Below the pieces are notes generated by a model, which was not told the DNA's origin, did no database searches, and saw only the letters and a program-made list of their open reading frames with translations. A stretch of 64,000 nucleotides of DNA from Actinomyces mediterranea (GTDB taxonomy: Bacteria > Actinomycetota > Actinomycetes > Actinomycetales > Actinomycetaceae). Positions 44,896 through 53,618 of the stretch are shown here, in pieces (positions within the stretch are counted from its first letter, which is position 1; each line of letters opens with the position of its first letter). The position numbers were made by a program, and so were the translations under genes. The stretch covers positions 744,001-808,000 of the forward strand of contig NZ_FTPB01000004.1 in assembly GCF_900155595.1 (NCBI RefSeq). Direction: 5' to 3'.

Positions 44896-47800
44896 TCAGC
44901 TCGCGGGGGGCGCGTAGGATACGCCGGGGATGACCGGGCGACTCACGCGACCGTTGTCGTCACGAATCCATAGGTCGCGCCATGCTCCGCCCTCGACCGC
45001 ATCGATCATGGGAACCCCCGGGCGCCACGAGGCAAAGCCCGCGGGATAGCCCGGCTTTGTGGGAGTATGAAGTGTCGTCCTCAGCGGTTGTCCATTGTTC
45101 GCATCCCACACGCGCGCAGTCCGATCCCTGCTCCCGGTGACCACACGCGCCCCATCCGCCGACACCGCCACCGACCACACGGAATCACGATGGCCCTCAA
45201 GCACTTTCACCACTCCACCGGTGTCTGCATCCCACACACGAGCAGTCCCATCTCTGCTACCGGTGACCACACGCGCCCCATCGGTCGACATCGCCACCGA
45301 CTCTACACGGTCAATGTGACCCTCAAGCAGACTCACTTCCTCACCCGTATCCGCATCCCACACACGCGCAGTCCCATCTCTGCTTCCCGTGACTACACGC
45401 GACCCATCCGCCGACACCGCCACCGACGTTACCCAGCCGTAGTGGCCGGACAAGACGCTCGTCACGTCACCGGTGTCCGCATCCCACACACGCGCAGTCC
45501 GATCCCTGCTTCCGGTGACCACACGCGACCCATCCGCCGACACCGCCACCGATGTCACGGTGTCACGATGGCCCTCAAGCACTTTCACCTCCTTACCCGT
45601 GTCCGCATCCCACACACGCGCAGTCTGATCATCGCTCCCGGTGACTACACGCGACCCATCCGCCGACACCGCCACCGACCACACTCTGTTGGCGTGGCCA
45701 CGACACACGCACATCACCTTGCCAGTATCCGCATCCCACACACGCGCAGTCCCCTCCCATTCTCCGGTGACCACACGCGACCCATCCGCCGACACCGCCA
45801 CCGACAACACGGCGTCACTGTGGCCCTCAAGCACCTTCATCACCTCACCGGTGTCCGCATCCCACACACGCACACTTGAATCCCCACTCCCGGTGACCAC
45901 ACGCGCCCCATCCGCAGAAAGTGCAACAGAATCTACGCTGTTCACGTGCCCCTCAAGCACGCTCACTACTCCACCGGTGTCCGCATCCCACACATGCAAA
46001 GTCCCATCCATGCTCCCGGTGACCACACGCGACCCATCGGCCGACACCGCCACATTGTGACAGTCGACTAGTGGGTTGAGAATGCCACCCTGCATCAACA
46101 GATTCTTCCCCGAGATCTTCGGAGCGACCCAGGCCGCTGATGAGCTGTCAACCGGCCACAGCGCACCTTTATGTCGAGTACTCGCGAAGGTCGCTTGAGC
46201 CAAGCGCGCATCCGTAAAGTTGGTCCGGTTCAGGTTCACGTTCTCGAAGACGGCACGTCGAAGCGAAGTACCGACAAAACTCGCTCCGCTGAGGTCGATC
46301 AACGCCCCTTCGCTACCTTGTACCACGAGGTCATCCAGGTGGGCACCATTGAGATTGATGCCTCGTAAAACCGGAACGGGCAGCCCATGTTGACGCGCAT
46401 GAAGCGCATAGCCGACGAGAAGCTCACTGACCTTCGGTCGGTAGGTGGTACGCCAACGCGTGACGTTCCTCAGAGCATCCGAATACTCGTCCTGGAAGAG
46501 CTCGCCGAGGAAGGTGAGCGTCTCTCGGCTCGGCACGCTGATCGCCCAACCCTCCGGCTCGTTCCGTCTTGCTGACTCAGCGAGATGCAGAGCTAGGAAG
46601 TACTCCAACAGAGAAGTGTGCGCAAAGCGGAATCCTTCGTCAGGAGCGTCTTCGCGGCTCAGGAATGTCGCCGTTCGGAGGTCCTCCTCCAAACGTTCTA
46701 TGTCGGCACCCGCGTAGCGCCTTTGGAGGCTGGCATCTCCTGATACCCACTCATGGAACCAGTCGTGGAGGTCTGAGACGGGCAAAAGTGTGGTTCCCGA
46801 ACGCCACAGGTAGGCCGCCAAGGAAGCAACCAATCGCGGCTTGTGCTCGCGCGCGATGTAGTGTTTCTGGTCATCACGGTCCAGCCACTCCTCTGTCATC
46901 AATCCGTAGAGGGTGGCTCCGGATGCAGCTTCTCCGGCAGCGCGTTTTCGCTCGAGTTCAGGGACCTGTTTTGAGATGAGCTTGAGCGTGTACGGTCGCT
47001 CCGAGAGTTCGCTCAGGTTGTGAATTCCTCTGACTGTCTCCATCACCGCATCGACTGGAATCGAAGGAACGGCTGCTCCCAGATAGGTGCGCACTTGTTC
47101 CTCAGTCAATGGCAGAAGGGTCATCGCCCGATAGGTGTCGGCAACAACATCGCCACGATCTCGGAGGAGAAAATGGTTCCGCTGCGCCCTCAAGGTTGGG
47201 AAGTACTGCGTTCGACAGGTGAGCATCACCTTCGTTTGAGACCTCAGCTCCGTAGGCACCACGTCGATCACGCCGAGAAGTTGCTGGGTGAAGCCAACTC
47301 CTACACGTTCATCGAACTTGACCAGCAGCTCATCAAGACCGTCGAAGATCACCAAGCACGGAACTGAGGCAAGCCAACTGACGAACCGCTCCCATGTGTA
47401 GTACTCCGACTCCTTGGGGAGCCAGCCGTCGCGCATGCAGGTCTCCACGGTTGACCTCAGTGAGGACGCATCCTCAACACTCTTGATCCGCTTGAAGTCG
47501 AAGTACAGCGGCATCGGCAGAGTCGGATCGGTCTCACGTCTCTTCTCCAATTCTGTTGCCAGACGTTGAGAGGTCACTGTCTTGCCCATTCCGTATTCTC
47601 CGAGCAATGCAAAGAACTGCCCTGCCTCTGGATCCGACACCCACTCCATGAGAGCTTCGAGGACCGGCCTTCCTGCCTCGGCGTTGGGGGCAGGATCCTG
47701 CTTGTCCAAGCTCAGGGCTGCCGCCCGCGGGTCTTCGATAATGCGACCTTGCTTGAGAACCTCATCGAACTTCCCCATCGTGGCAACCGTCGGGCTCAGC

Positions 47801-48537
47801 AGGGGGCGGTATCCTCGCGGCGACTCACCTGGTCCTCGCTCGATGATGGCACGGACAACTTTGGCGGCTTGCCTGGCTGCGACTATCTGATCTCGCTCCT
47901 TGTAAGAATTGTTCTTGCCTGCGCCCCAGTCACAGATCCCCTTGACCACCAGCCATCGAACCGCTTCCCGGCAAGCGAGCTCAATACCAGAACCCTCCAT
48001 CTCGCCACCCACAACTTGGGAATGCAGTGCTTTCAAGGCATTTCGATAGCTCTCATTGTCGACCAAGGGATCACCGCTGACCACGATGCCCTTATGGATC
48101 GTCGGCCAACCATCCTCCCCAGCACGAGCATGTTCCAACTCAAGTACCCGTCGAAGCAGGGCTTCGGAGGCATTCCTCGGCGTCGCCCTGAGAGTGAGCT
48201 CCCCACTCGGTTCAACTCGGACATGCATGTAGTTGAGGACAGCAGTACTTACGAGAACATCACCGATGTTCTGCTTGTCAGGATTGATGCCGAAGGCGAT
48301 TCCCACTGCGTAGACTTCAGTGGGATTCCAGTGTTGTACCGCTTCCACGGCCGCCTGTTGGGCCTCCCCGGTGGTCTGCTTCGAAATGGCATGGATGACC
48401 TGCACTCCACCGAATTCACCCAAGTGGAAGTAGCTCCGTCCTCCGCGAGGAACGCGATGAGCCGGTTCTTCCTCGCTGCCCGTGAATTCCCGCCACACAG
48501 CCCGAGTCTCGTTCGGATTGAAGGTCAGCAGCACCAC
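44896..48537 (-). CDS. PNP-NACHT-pentapeptide-WD40 STAND protein, probable antiphage sensor
   Basis: 1213 residues, GTG start with GGAG eight bases upstream. Domains in order: (1) purine-nucleoside-phosphorylase/MTAN-like domain, 1-235, with VYAVGIAFGINPDKQNIGD, VVGGEMEGSGIELAC (nucleoside-binding ME-G) and VVKGICDWGAGKNN (catalytic Asp203); (2) NACHT/STAND NTPase, about 290-655, Walker A GEYGMGKT (313-320), Walker B CLVIFDGLDEL (394-404), sensor MLTCRTQYF and the terminal FRFAHTSLLEYFLALHL; (3) pentapeptide-like repeats, about 722-786; (4) eight WD40 repeats of 42 residues, 824-1156; (5) a 57-residue tail. STAND proteins of this type sense phage components and then activate an N-terminal effector, here a nucleoside/NAD-cleaving candidate. 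Role inferred. Confidence 0.85.
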   Translation of the reverse strand: MVLLTFNPNETRAVWREFTGSEEEPAHRVPRGGRSYFHLGEFGGVQVIHAISKQTTGEAQQAAVEAVQHWNPTEVYAVGIAFGINPDKQNIGDVLVSTAVLNYMHVRVEPSGELTLRATPRNASEALLRRVLELEHARAGEDGWPTIHKGIVVSGDPLVDNESYRNALKALHSQVVGGEMEGSGIELACREAVRWLVVKGICDWGAGKNNSYKERDQIVAARQAAKVVRAIIERGPGESPRGYRPLLSPTVATMGKFDEVLKQGRIIEDPRAAALSLDKQDPAPNAEAGRPVLEALMEWVSDPEAGQFFALLGEYGMGKTVTSQRLATELEKRRETDPTLPMPLYFDFKRIKSVEDASSLRSTVETCMRDGWLPKESEYYTWERFVSWLASVPCLVIFDGLDELLVKFDERVGVGFTQQLLGVIDVVPTELRSQTKVMLTCRTQYFPTLRAQRNHFLLRDRGDVVADTYRAMTLLPLTEEQVRTYLGAAVPSIPVDAVMETVRGIHNLSELSERPYTLKLISKQVPELERKRAAGEAASGATLYGLMTEEWLDRDDQKHYIAREHKPRLVASLAAYLWRSGTTLLPVSDLHDWFHEWVSGDASLQRRYAGADIERLEEDLRTATFLSREDAPDEGFRFAHTSLLEYFLALHLAESARRNEPEGWAISVPSRETLTFLGELFQDEYSDALRNVTRWRTTYRPKVSELLVGYALHARQHGLPVPVLRGINLNGAHLDDLVVQGSEGALIDLSGASFVGTSLRRAVFENVNLNRTNFTDARLAQATFASTRHKGALWPVDSSSAAWVAPKISGKNLLMQGGILNPLVDCHNVAVSADGSRVVTGSMDGTLHVWDADTGGVVSVLEGHVNSVDSVALSADGARVVTGSGDSSVRVWDADTGEVMKVLEGHSDAVLSVAVSADGSRVVTGEWEGTARVWDADTGKVMCVCRGHANRVWSVAVSADGSRVVTGSDDQTARVWDADTGKEVKVLEGHRDTVTSVAVSADGSRVVTGSRDRTARVWDADTGDVTSVLSGHYGWVTSVAVSADGSRVVTGSRDGTARVWDADTGEEVSLLEGHIDRVESVAMSTDGARVVTGSRDGTARVWDADTGGVVKVLEGHRDSVWSVAVSADGARVVTGSRDRTARVWDANNGQPLRTTLHTPTKPGYPAGFASWRPGVPMIDAVEGGAWRDLWIRDDNGRVSRPVIPGVSYAPPAS
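45070..46068 (-). repeat. Eight tandem 126-bp WD40-coding repeats
   Basis: The 3' part of the NACHT gene is built from eight units of exactly 42 codons (the last slightly shorter). Each has the core VSADG-RVVTGS-DGTARVWDADTG followed by a variable strand, LEGH and five variable residues. Framework DNA is almost identical between units (for example CCCATCCGCCGACACCGCCA recurs on the plus strand), while the same few positions differ. This indicates recent duplication or gene conversion. Confidence 0.95.
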
Positions 48538-48564
48538 CGTAGGCGCTCCACTCTCTACTGCCCT

Positions 48565-48945
48565 CTATTCTGCGAGTTGCCCCTCAGGGATAGCCCTCAA
48601 GGTATCGGTATCGAACTGTGGAGCTTCGAGATCAGGGCCCTCGAACCACACCCTTCGGGCTGCCGGTCCTCCACTCTTGGCAGCGGTGACGCACATGGAC
48701 AATGCCAAGTTCTGTTCTTTGGCGGCCTTGTTGACTGCACTGATCAGACGATTCAGGCCGCGGTTGAGGTTCGCAAGTTTATTCTCGTACGGGTAGAGCT
48801 TCTCGAACAGGTCAGCGACACTGACGAAACCGTCTGCGTCAAGCATCTCGACGATCGCCTTAAGAGCAGCGAAGTTCTGTTGGGAGAGACCCTTGAGCCT
48901 CATGATCGCTCCGCGAGCACTGACGAAATCCAAGATCCTGGCCAT
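48565..48945 (-). CDS. Small companion protein of the NACHT gene, possible winged-helix regulator or adaptor
   Basis: 126 residues, ATG at 48945 after GGAAGGA. It ends 27 bases before the NACHT gene, so the two form an operon. It looks mostly helical up to about residue 85 (LSQQNFAALKAIVEMLDADG, VSVADLFEKLYPYENKL, LNRGLNRLISAVNKAAKEQ), then a short beta hairpin with RRVWFEGP, which would fit a winged helix. No family recognised. It may be a DNA-binding regulator acting on the repeats upstream of its own promoter, or a death-fold-like adaptor for the NACHT protein. Confidence 0.75.
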   Translation of the reverse strand: MARILDFVSARGAIMRLKGLSQQNFAALKAIVEMLDADGFVSVADLFEKLYPYENKLANLNRGLNRLISAVNKAAKEQNLALSMCVTAAKSGGPAARRVWFEGPDLEAPQFDTDTLRAIPEGQLAE

Positions 48946-48968
48946 GACACCATCCTTCCGACGGTGTC

Positions 48969-49023
48969 ACCCTAGCAGATTCACTTCACTTGAGTGACTG
49001 AATTGACTGAATAACGACTGAAT
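48969..49023 (-). promoter_or_regulatory. Promoter of the immune module with direct repeats and a palindrome
   Basis: On the minus strand a TAGGGT -10 (48974-48969) has no consensus -35. Where the -35 should be lies a palindrome, TCACT-TG-AGTGA (48986-48997). Just upstream are three direct copies of GACTGAAT on the plus strand (48996-49003, 49005-49012, 49016-49023). Weak -35 plus repeats suggests control by a dedicated DNA-binding protein. Confidence 0.5.
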
Positions 49024-49120
49024 GAAGCGTTACCCCATTTCAACAACCATTCAAGCTCTTCAGATTTCGACGAGTCAGAGCGCATGCCACTGGACGCCTG
49101 CTCGCACTCCCTCCCATCAC

Positions 49121-50677
49121 TCAGCCAAAGGCGCGCTTCTCGGCCTCGTCCCAACGGGCCGCCTCGGCGGCACGGGCATGCGGGTCAGCGCCGCCTGCGG
49201 GCTCGTAGCGGCGCATGTCGGTGGAGGCTCGCACGATCTCACGCAAATCCGACAAAGAACCTTCCAATAGACTTGCGCCACGGGCCGCCACCAGGACATT
49301 GCCCAGGGTCGTCGCCTCTTCGGGGCCAGCGACGACCGGCAGGCCCGTAGCGTCGGCGGCCAGCTGGCACAGCAGACGGTTGCGAATGCCGCCGCCCACC
49401 ATGTGCACGGTTGCCACCTCAACGCCCGCCAGCTCACCAGCTTGTCGCACAGCGCGACGATAAGCCAAGGCGAGGGAGTCATCAATGCAGCGCACATACT
49501 CGCCAAGATTGCGCGGGATCGGCTGTCCGCTGGCGAGAGCGAAAGCGTCGATGCGGGCCGCCATATCCCCCGGTGCGAAGAAGATCGAATCATCGATGTC
49601 GACCACCGTGCGCAGGGGCTCGCTGGCCGCAGCAGCCGCGTCCAGCTCAGCAAACCCCGCCTCGTGACCCTGTTCGCGCCAGGTGCGCACGGCCTCGTTG
49701 AACACCCACAGGCCCATGACGTTCTTCAGGTAGCGCACCGTGCGGTCCACGCCGAGCTCATTGGTGAAATTCGCTTCCCGCGACGCCTCGGATAGGACCG
49801 GCTCAGGCAATTCGAGGCCGACGAGGGACCATGTCCCACAGGAGATGTACGCGAAGTCCGGCCCCACCCCAGGTGCAGGGGGCGATGCCGGAACGGCTGC
49901 GACGGCAGAGGCCGTGTCGTGGGTTCCCACTGCGACCACCGGGGTCGGCACGCCGGAGGGCGTGCACAGTTCCACGACCTCGGGGCGGACGCCCCCGATG
50001 GGGGTTCCGGCCTCGACCATGCGCGGAAGGATCGGGGAGATGTCCACCTCGAAGGAGCGTCTCACGGCCTCTAAGAGGGGCGGGGACCAGGTGCGGGTGC
50101 TCGCATCCATGAGGCCGGTGGTCGACGCGTTCGTCACCTCGATGACCTGCTGGCCCGTCAGCCAATAGGCGATGAGGTCGGGCAGCATGAGTAGCGTGCG
50201 CTGGTGCCCGTCGGGCAGCCCGCCCTCGCGGTATTCGGCAATGAGTTGGAACACCGTGTTGAAGTCCTGCACCTGCAGGCCGTTGGTCGAGTAGAACTCC
50301 TGCGCGGTGATCTTGGAGAACACCTCGTCGGGAATGCCGCGGGTGCGTCCGCAGCGGTAGGAGGCGACCTGGCCGCGCAGCGCCCCCGCGGCGTTGAGCA
50401 ACCCGTAGTCCACCGCCCACGTATCGATGCCGATCGCGCTGAGCGGACCCACCCGCCTCGCCCCCTCGATAAGGCTCGCGACGATCTCCTCCCACAGGCG
50501 CAGCACATCCCAGTGGAGGCGCGGCCCGCGCATGGTGGGCAGACTGACCGGCCCATTGCGGAAGCGGCGGATCTCGGTGAGTTCAACGCGCCCACCCGCC
50601 AGGGTCGCGACCATGACGCGCCCCGAGGATGCGCCGAGGTCGACGGCGCCGATGTGGACGGGTTCGCTGTTGTTCAT
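49121..50677 (-). CDS. rhaB: Rhamnulokinase
   Basis: 518 residues from the ATG at 50677 (AAAGGAGCAGCG upstream); an extended frame to 50752 lacks signals. FGGY-family kinase: HIGAVDLGASSGRVMVA (phosphate loop), GIDTWAVDYGLL (catalytic Asp region of RhaB), TNASTTGLMDASTRTW and YISCGTWSLVGLE, with VHMVGGGIRNRLLCQ and ATTLGNVLVAA at the C-terminus. It phosphorylates L-rhamnulose to L-rhamnulose 1-phosphate. Third gene of rhaM-rhaI-rhaB. Confidence 0.94.
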   Translation of the reverse strand: MNNSEPVHIGAVDLGASSGRVMVATLAGGRVELTEIRRFRNGPVSLPTMRGPRLHWDVLRLWEEIVASLIEGARRVGPLSAIGIDTWAVDYGLLNAAGALRGQVASYRCGRTRGIPDEVFSKITAQEFYSTNGLQVQDFNTVFQLIAEYREGGLPDGHQRTLLMLPDLIAYWLTGQQVIEVTNASTTGLMDASTRTWSPPLLEAVRRSFEVDISPILPRMVEAGTPIGGVRPEVVELCTPSGVPTPVVAVGTHDTASAVAAVPASPPAPGVGPDFAYISCGTWSLVGLELPEPVLSEASREANFTNELGVDRTVRYLKNVMGLWVFNEAVRTWREQGHEAGFAELDAAAAASEPLRTVVDIDDSIFFAPGDMAARIDAFALASGQPIPRNLGEYVRCIDDSLALAYRRAVRQAGELAGVEVATVHMVGGGIRNRLLCQLAADATGLPVVAGPEEATTLGNVLVAARGASLLEGSLSDLREIVRASTDMRRYEPAGGADPHARAAEAARWDEAEKRAFG

Positions 50678-50791
50678 CGCTGCTCCTTTGCGCCGATCAG
50701 GGGGTGCACGTGAATGGGAATGACGAGGGCGGGGCCGCCTGCCGTGCGGCACCCCCGATCGGCGGCTCCGCTCTCGTCGATGGGGTGGGAA

Positions 50792-51970
50792 TCAGGCTCC
50801 CCAGCTCGCCTGCTGCCCGCCGACGCGTTCCTCAGCAATTCTTGCGAGGTAGCCGGAGCGCGTGAATGCGGCGAGCGGCTCCGGATCAAGGCCCTTCTCT
50901 TCTCGTAGTTCGCGCAGGAGGGGGCGGACATCGGTCCAGAACGCGTCCATGAGGATGTCGTTTGCGGCGATGACATCGTGGTTGAGCTGTGCGGCATTGA
51001 GGGCCTCTTCGTCGACGAGGAGCGCCTTGGCGGTCGCCTCCTGGACGTTGAGGACGGAGCGGATCTGGCCGGGGATCTTCTCTTCGAGGTTGTGGCACTG
51101 GTCGAGCATGAAGTTCACGCCCGAGTCCTTGTCGAGAGCATTGGCCGCGACGATCTCCCGCATGATGCGGAACAGCTGGAACGGGTCGGCCGCGCCGACG
51201 ATGAGGTCGTCGTCTGCGTAGAAGCGCGAATTGAAGTCGAAGGCGCCGAGGCGTCCGGCGCGCAGCAGTTGCATGACGATGAACTCGATATTCGTGCCGG
51301 GCGCGTGGTGGCCGGTGTCGAGGCAGACGACGGCCCGCTCGCCCAGGGCGAGGACGTGGCCGAGAGCGGTGCCCCAATCGGGGATGTCCGTGGTGTAGAA
51401 GTACGGTTCGAAGAATTTGTATTCGAGGAGGAGCTGTTGATCGTCGTCGAGGGCGGCGTAGATCTGGCTGAGGGAGTCTGCGAGGAGTTCCTGGCGCACG
51501 CGCATGGAGTCCTGTCCGGGGTAGTTCGTGCCGTCGGGCAGCCAGATCTTCAGCGTCGAGGATCCGGTGGCGCGCATGACGTCGATGCAGTCGATGTGGT
51601 GGGCGATGGCTTTGGCGCGGATCGTCTCATCCGTGTTGGTCAGCGAGCCGAACTTGTAGTCGTTGTCCTGGAAGACATTCGAGTTGATCGTGCCGAGCCG
51701 GACTCCCAGCCCTTCCGCGTACTCGCGCAACTTCGCGAAGTCCTCGACGAGGTCCCACGGGATGTGGAGGGAGACCCGGGGGGCGAGGCCGGTGTAGCGG
51801 TGGACCTCAGCGGCATCGGCGATCTTCTCGAAGGGGTCGCGCGGGGTGCCGACGGTGGCGAAGACCTTGAAGCGGGTGCCGGAGTTCCCGTACGCCCATG
51901 AGGGGACCTCGATGGTCTGTTCGGCGAGGAGGCGGTGTTGTTCGGGCGTGAGGTCTGACAGAGTAACCAT
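50792..51970 (-). CDS. rhaI: L-rhamnose isomerase (RhaI type)
   Basis: 392 residues, ATG at 51970 seven bases after AAGGA. A xylose-isomerase-like TIM barrel: GNSGTRFKVFATVGTPRD at the start, LHIPWD, IWLPDGTNYPGQDSMR, LLLEYKFFEPYFYTTDIPDW (metal-binding Glu), CLDTGHHAPGTNIEF (Asp, His) and AFDFNSRFYADDDLIVG. It matches the Pseudomonas stutzeri/actinobacterial isomerase and is unrelated to E. coli RhaA. Converts L-rhamnose to L-rhamnulose. 40 bases downstream of rhaM. Confidence 0.94.
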   Translation of the reverse strand: MVTLSDLTPEQHRLLAEQTIEVPSWAYGNSGTRFKVFATVGTPRDPFEKIADAAEVHRYTGLAPRVSLHIPWDLVEDFAKLREYAEGLGVRLGTINSNVFQDNDYKFGSLTNTDETIRAKAIAHHIDCIDVMRATGSSTLKIWLPDGTNYPGQDSMRVRQELLADSLSQIYAALDDDQQLLLEYKFFEPYFYTTDIPDWGTALGHVLALGERAVVCLDTGHHAPGTNIEFIVMQLLRAGRLGAFDFNSRFYADDDLIVGAADPFQLFRIMREIVAANALDKDSGVNFMLDQCHNLEEKIPGQIRSVLNVQEATAKALLVDEEALNAAQLNHDVIAANDILMDAFWTDVRPLLRELREEKGLDPEPLAAFTRSGYLARIAEERVGGQQASWGA

Positions 51971-52010
51971 GATATGTCCTTCGTGAATGGTTGAGGCGAG
52001 TGCGCCCGGG

Positions 52011-52373
52011 TCAGGGCAGGTAAAAGTATTGGGAGAGGATCTGAGCGTCTCCGCCGTCGGGCTGGAAGTATTGGGCCATGGCCTCTTGCCAGCGGGTGTT
52101 GACGTCGTTGGCCGCCATGGCGCGCTGAGCCGCGTTGACGTCGTCGGATTCGAAGTATCCGACGACGAGGCCGGTCTTCTCTTCGAGGAAGAGGGAGTAG
52201 TTGCGCCATCCCGCCCGGGTGAGGGCATCGCGCATTTGCGCCCAGACTCTCTGATGCACGTCGACGTACTCGGCGAGCCGGTCGGAACGGACCCTGAGGA
52301 GAAAGCACTGCCGCGTCGGGGACGCCTGGTCGGTTGTTGCGAGAATCGCATGAAGATCGGGGCTGTCGCTCAC
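52011..52373 (-). CDS. rhaM: L-rhamnose mutarotase
   Basis: 120 residues from a GTG at 52373 preceded by GAAGGAGG at four bases; the upstream ATG at 52418 lies in the promoter and is rejected. Dimeric alpha-beta barrel: RQCFLLRVRSDRLAEYVDVH with the catalytic His, WRNYSLFLEEKTGLVVGYFE, and FQPDGGDAQILSQYFYL. It interconverts alpha- and beta-L-rhamnose to feed the isomerase. First gene of the catabolic operon. Confidence 0.92.
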   Translation of the reverse strand: MSDSPDLHAILATTDQASPTRQCFLLRVRSDRLAEYVDVHQRVWAQMRDALTRAGWRNYSLFLEEKTGLVVGYFESDDVNAAQRAMAANDVNTRWQEAMAQYFQPDGGDAQILSQYFYLP

Positions 52374-52413
52374 TGGTCCTCCTTCGTCATCGAATAGGGA
52401 TCTGCTGTTTCCC

Positions 52414-52443
52414 AGCATAAAATGAAACGTTTCATCATGTCAA
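52414..52443 (-). promoter_or_regulatory. Promoter and operator of rhaM-rhaI-rhaB
   Basis: On the minus strand TTGACA (52443-52438), 18 bases, then TATGCT (52419-52414). The perfect palindrome ATGAAACGTTTCAT (52422-52435) fills the spacer, so bound repressor would exclude polymerase. Confidence 0.8.
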
Positions 52444-52459
52444 TGAACAATCCGTATTG

Positions 52460-52502
52460 TACAAATGCGGCGGTCAGGATCGTTACTCCCCGACCGCCGC
52501 AT
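52460..52502 (-). terminator. Terminator of the rhamnose ABC operon
   Basis: ATGCGGCGGTC (52465-52475) and GACCGCCGCAT (52492-52502) form an 11-bp stem followed on the minus strand by TTTGT, 17 bases beyond the binding-protein stop. Confidence 0.8.
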
Positions 52503-52519
52503 CTCATGCATCTGATGGA

Positions 52520-53605
52520 TCAGAAGTCGTAGTCGTCAATGTTCTCCGCATTGAACCGGACCGGATCGCCGACGACGACGATGCCGCCCTCTTCAACGGT
52601 GCGCTTGCCGAGTTCGCCCGCGACAAAGGTATCGCCGACGGCACCGGTGATCGCCCCGGACTGAAGGGCCGCGCCCGCGTAAGCGGCGACGTAGCCGAGC
52701 TGAGCGGGATCCCACAGGCCGAACTCCGTAACGGTGCCGTCCTTGACGAAGGAGCGCATCTCATTGGGAAGCCCGAGGCCGGTCAGCACGATCTTGCCCT
52801 TGTACTCCGAGGTCGACAGGTAGCGCGCGGTCGCGGCAATGCCGACCGTCGTGGGGGCGACGATAGCCTTGAGGTTGGGGTTCGCCTGGATGAGGCCCTG
52901 CGCCTCCTGGAAGGACTTCGTGTCATCGTCGTCGCCGTACACCTTGGCGACGATGTTGATACCGGAGTACTTGGAGTTGGAGGCGATCTCCTCTTCCATG
53001 TACTGGATCCAGGTGTTCTGGTTCGCCGCGGTTGCCGTGGCCGACAGGATCGCGATGTCGCCCGAGCCGCCGATCTGCTCGGAGACCATCTCCAGCATCG
53101 TCAGCGCCACCTGCTTCGACTCGACCTGGTTGATGAACAGATCGCGGCAGTCCGCAGCGGCATCTGAATCGAAGGTCACGACCTTGGAGCCGGCTTTGCG
53201 CGCATCCTTGAGGGCCGGGCACACCGCATCGGGGTCGTTCGCGGCGATGACGATGACATTCGTGCCCGCCTGGACCTCCGAGTTGATGAAGGAGACCTGC
53301 GACGAGGACGAGGCCTCAAGAGGACCGACGACGTTATTCTCAGCGAATCCCAGTTCTTCGGCCGCGTTCTTCCCGCCGCTGAGCATGACATCGGAAAAGG
53401 GGTTGTTGAGCTGCTTGGGAATGAAGGTGATGGTCGCGTCGGAGACGTCGTACGAGCCGTCGGCAGATGCAGCCGTTGATGTGGAGCCGGTTGCAGAGGA
53501 GCCGTCAGATGCGGAATCGCCGCCCGAGCAGGCATCCAGGGAAAGGGAGGCCATGACGAACATGGCTCCGAATGCGGCAGTGAGGCCGCGGTTGAGACGA
53601 GACAT
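52520..53605 (-). CDS. rhaS: Rhamnose ABC transporter substrate-binding lipoprotein (RhaS-like)
   Basis: 361 residues. Lipoprotein signal ending LSLDAC (Cys26), a Ser/Thr-rich tether, then a type I periplasmic-binding fold: ITFIPKQLNNPFSDVMLSGG, NVIVIAANDPDAVCPALKDA, VTFDSDAAADCRDLFINQ and a C-terminal FGLWDPAQLGYVAAYAG. These are signatures of RhaS, the AI-2/rhamnose branch of sugar-binding proteins. Last gene of the four-gene transporter operon, 13 bases after the permease. Confidence 0.92.
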   Translation of the reverse strand: MSRLNRGLTAAFGAMFVMASLSLDACSGGDSASDGSSATGSTSTAASADGSYDVSDATITFIPKQLNNPFSDVMLSGGKNAAEELGFAENNVVGPLEASSSSQVSFINSEVQAGTNVIVIAANDPDAVCPALKDARKAGSKVVTFDSDAAADCRDLFINQVESKQVALTMLEMVSEQIGGSGDIAILSATATAANQNTWIQYMEEEIASNSKYSGINIVAKVYGDDDDTKSFQEAQGLIQANPNLKAIVAPTTVGIAATARYLSTSEYKGKIVLTGLGLPNEMRSFVKDGTVTEFGLWDPAQLGYVAAYAGAALQSGAITGAVGDTFVAGELGKRTVEEGGIVVVGDPVRFNAENIDDYDF

Positions 53606-53618
53606 CGTTGTCTTCCTT

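Noticed and set aside
45070-46068. Regular repeats that could be taken for a CRISPR array or satellite
   Set aside because: The 126-base period is in frame and encodes 42-residue WD40 units; no spacers of CRISPR size and no cas genes.
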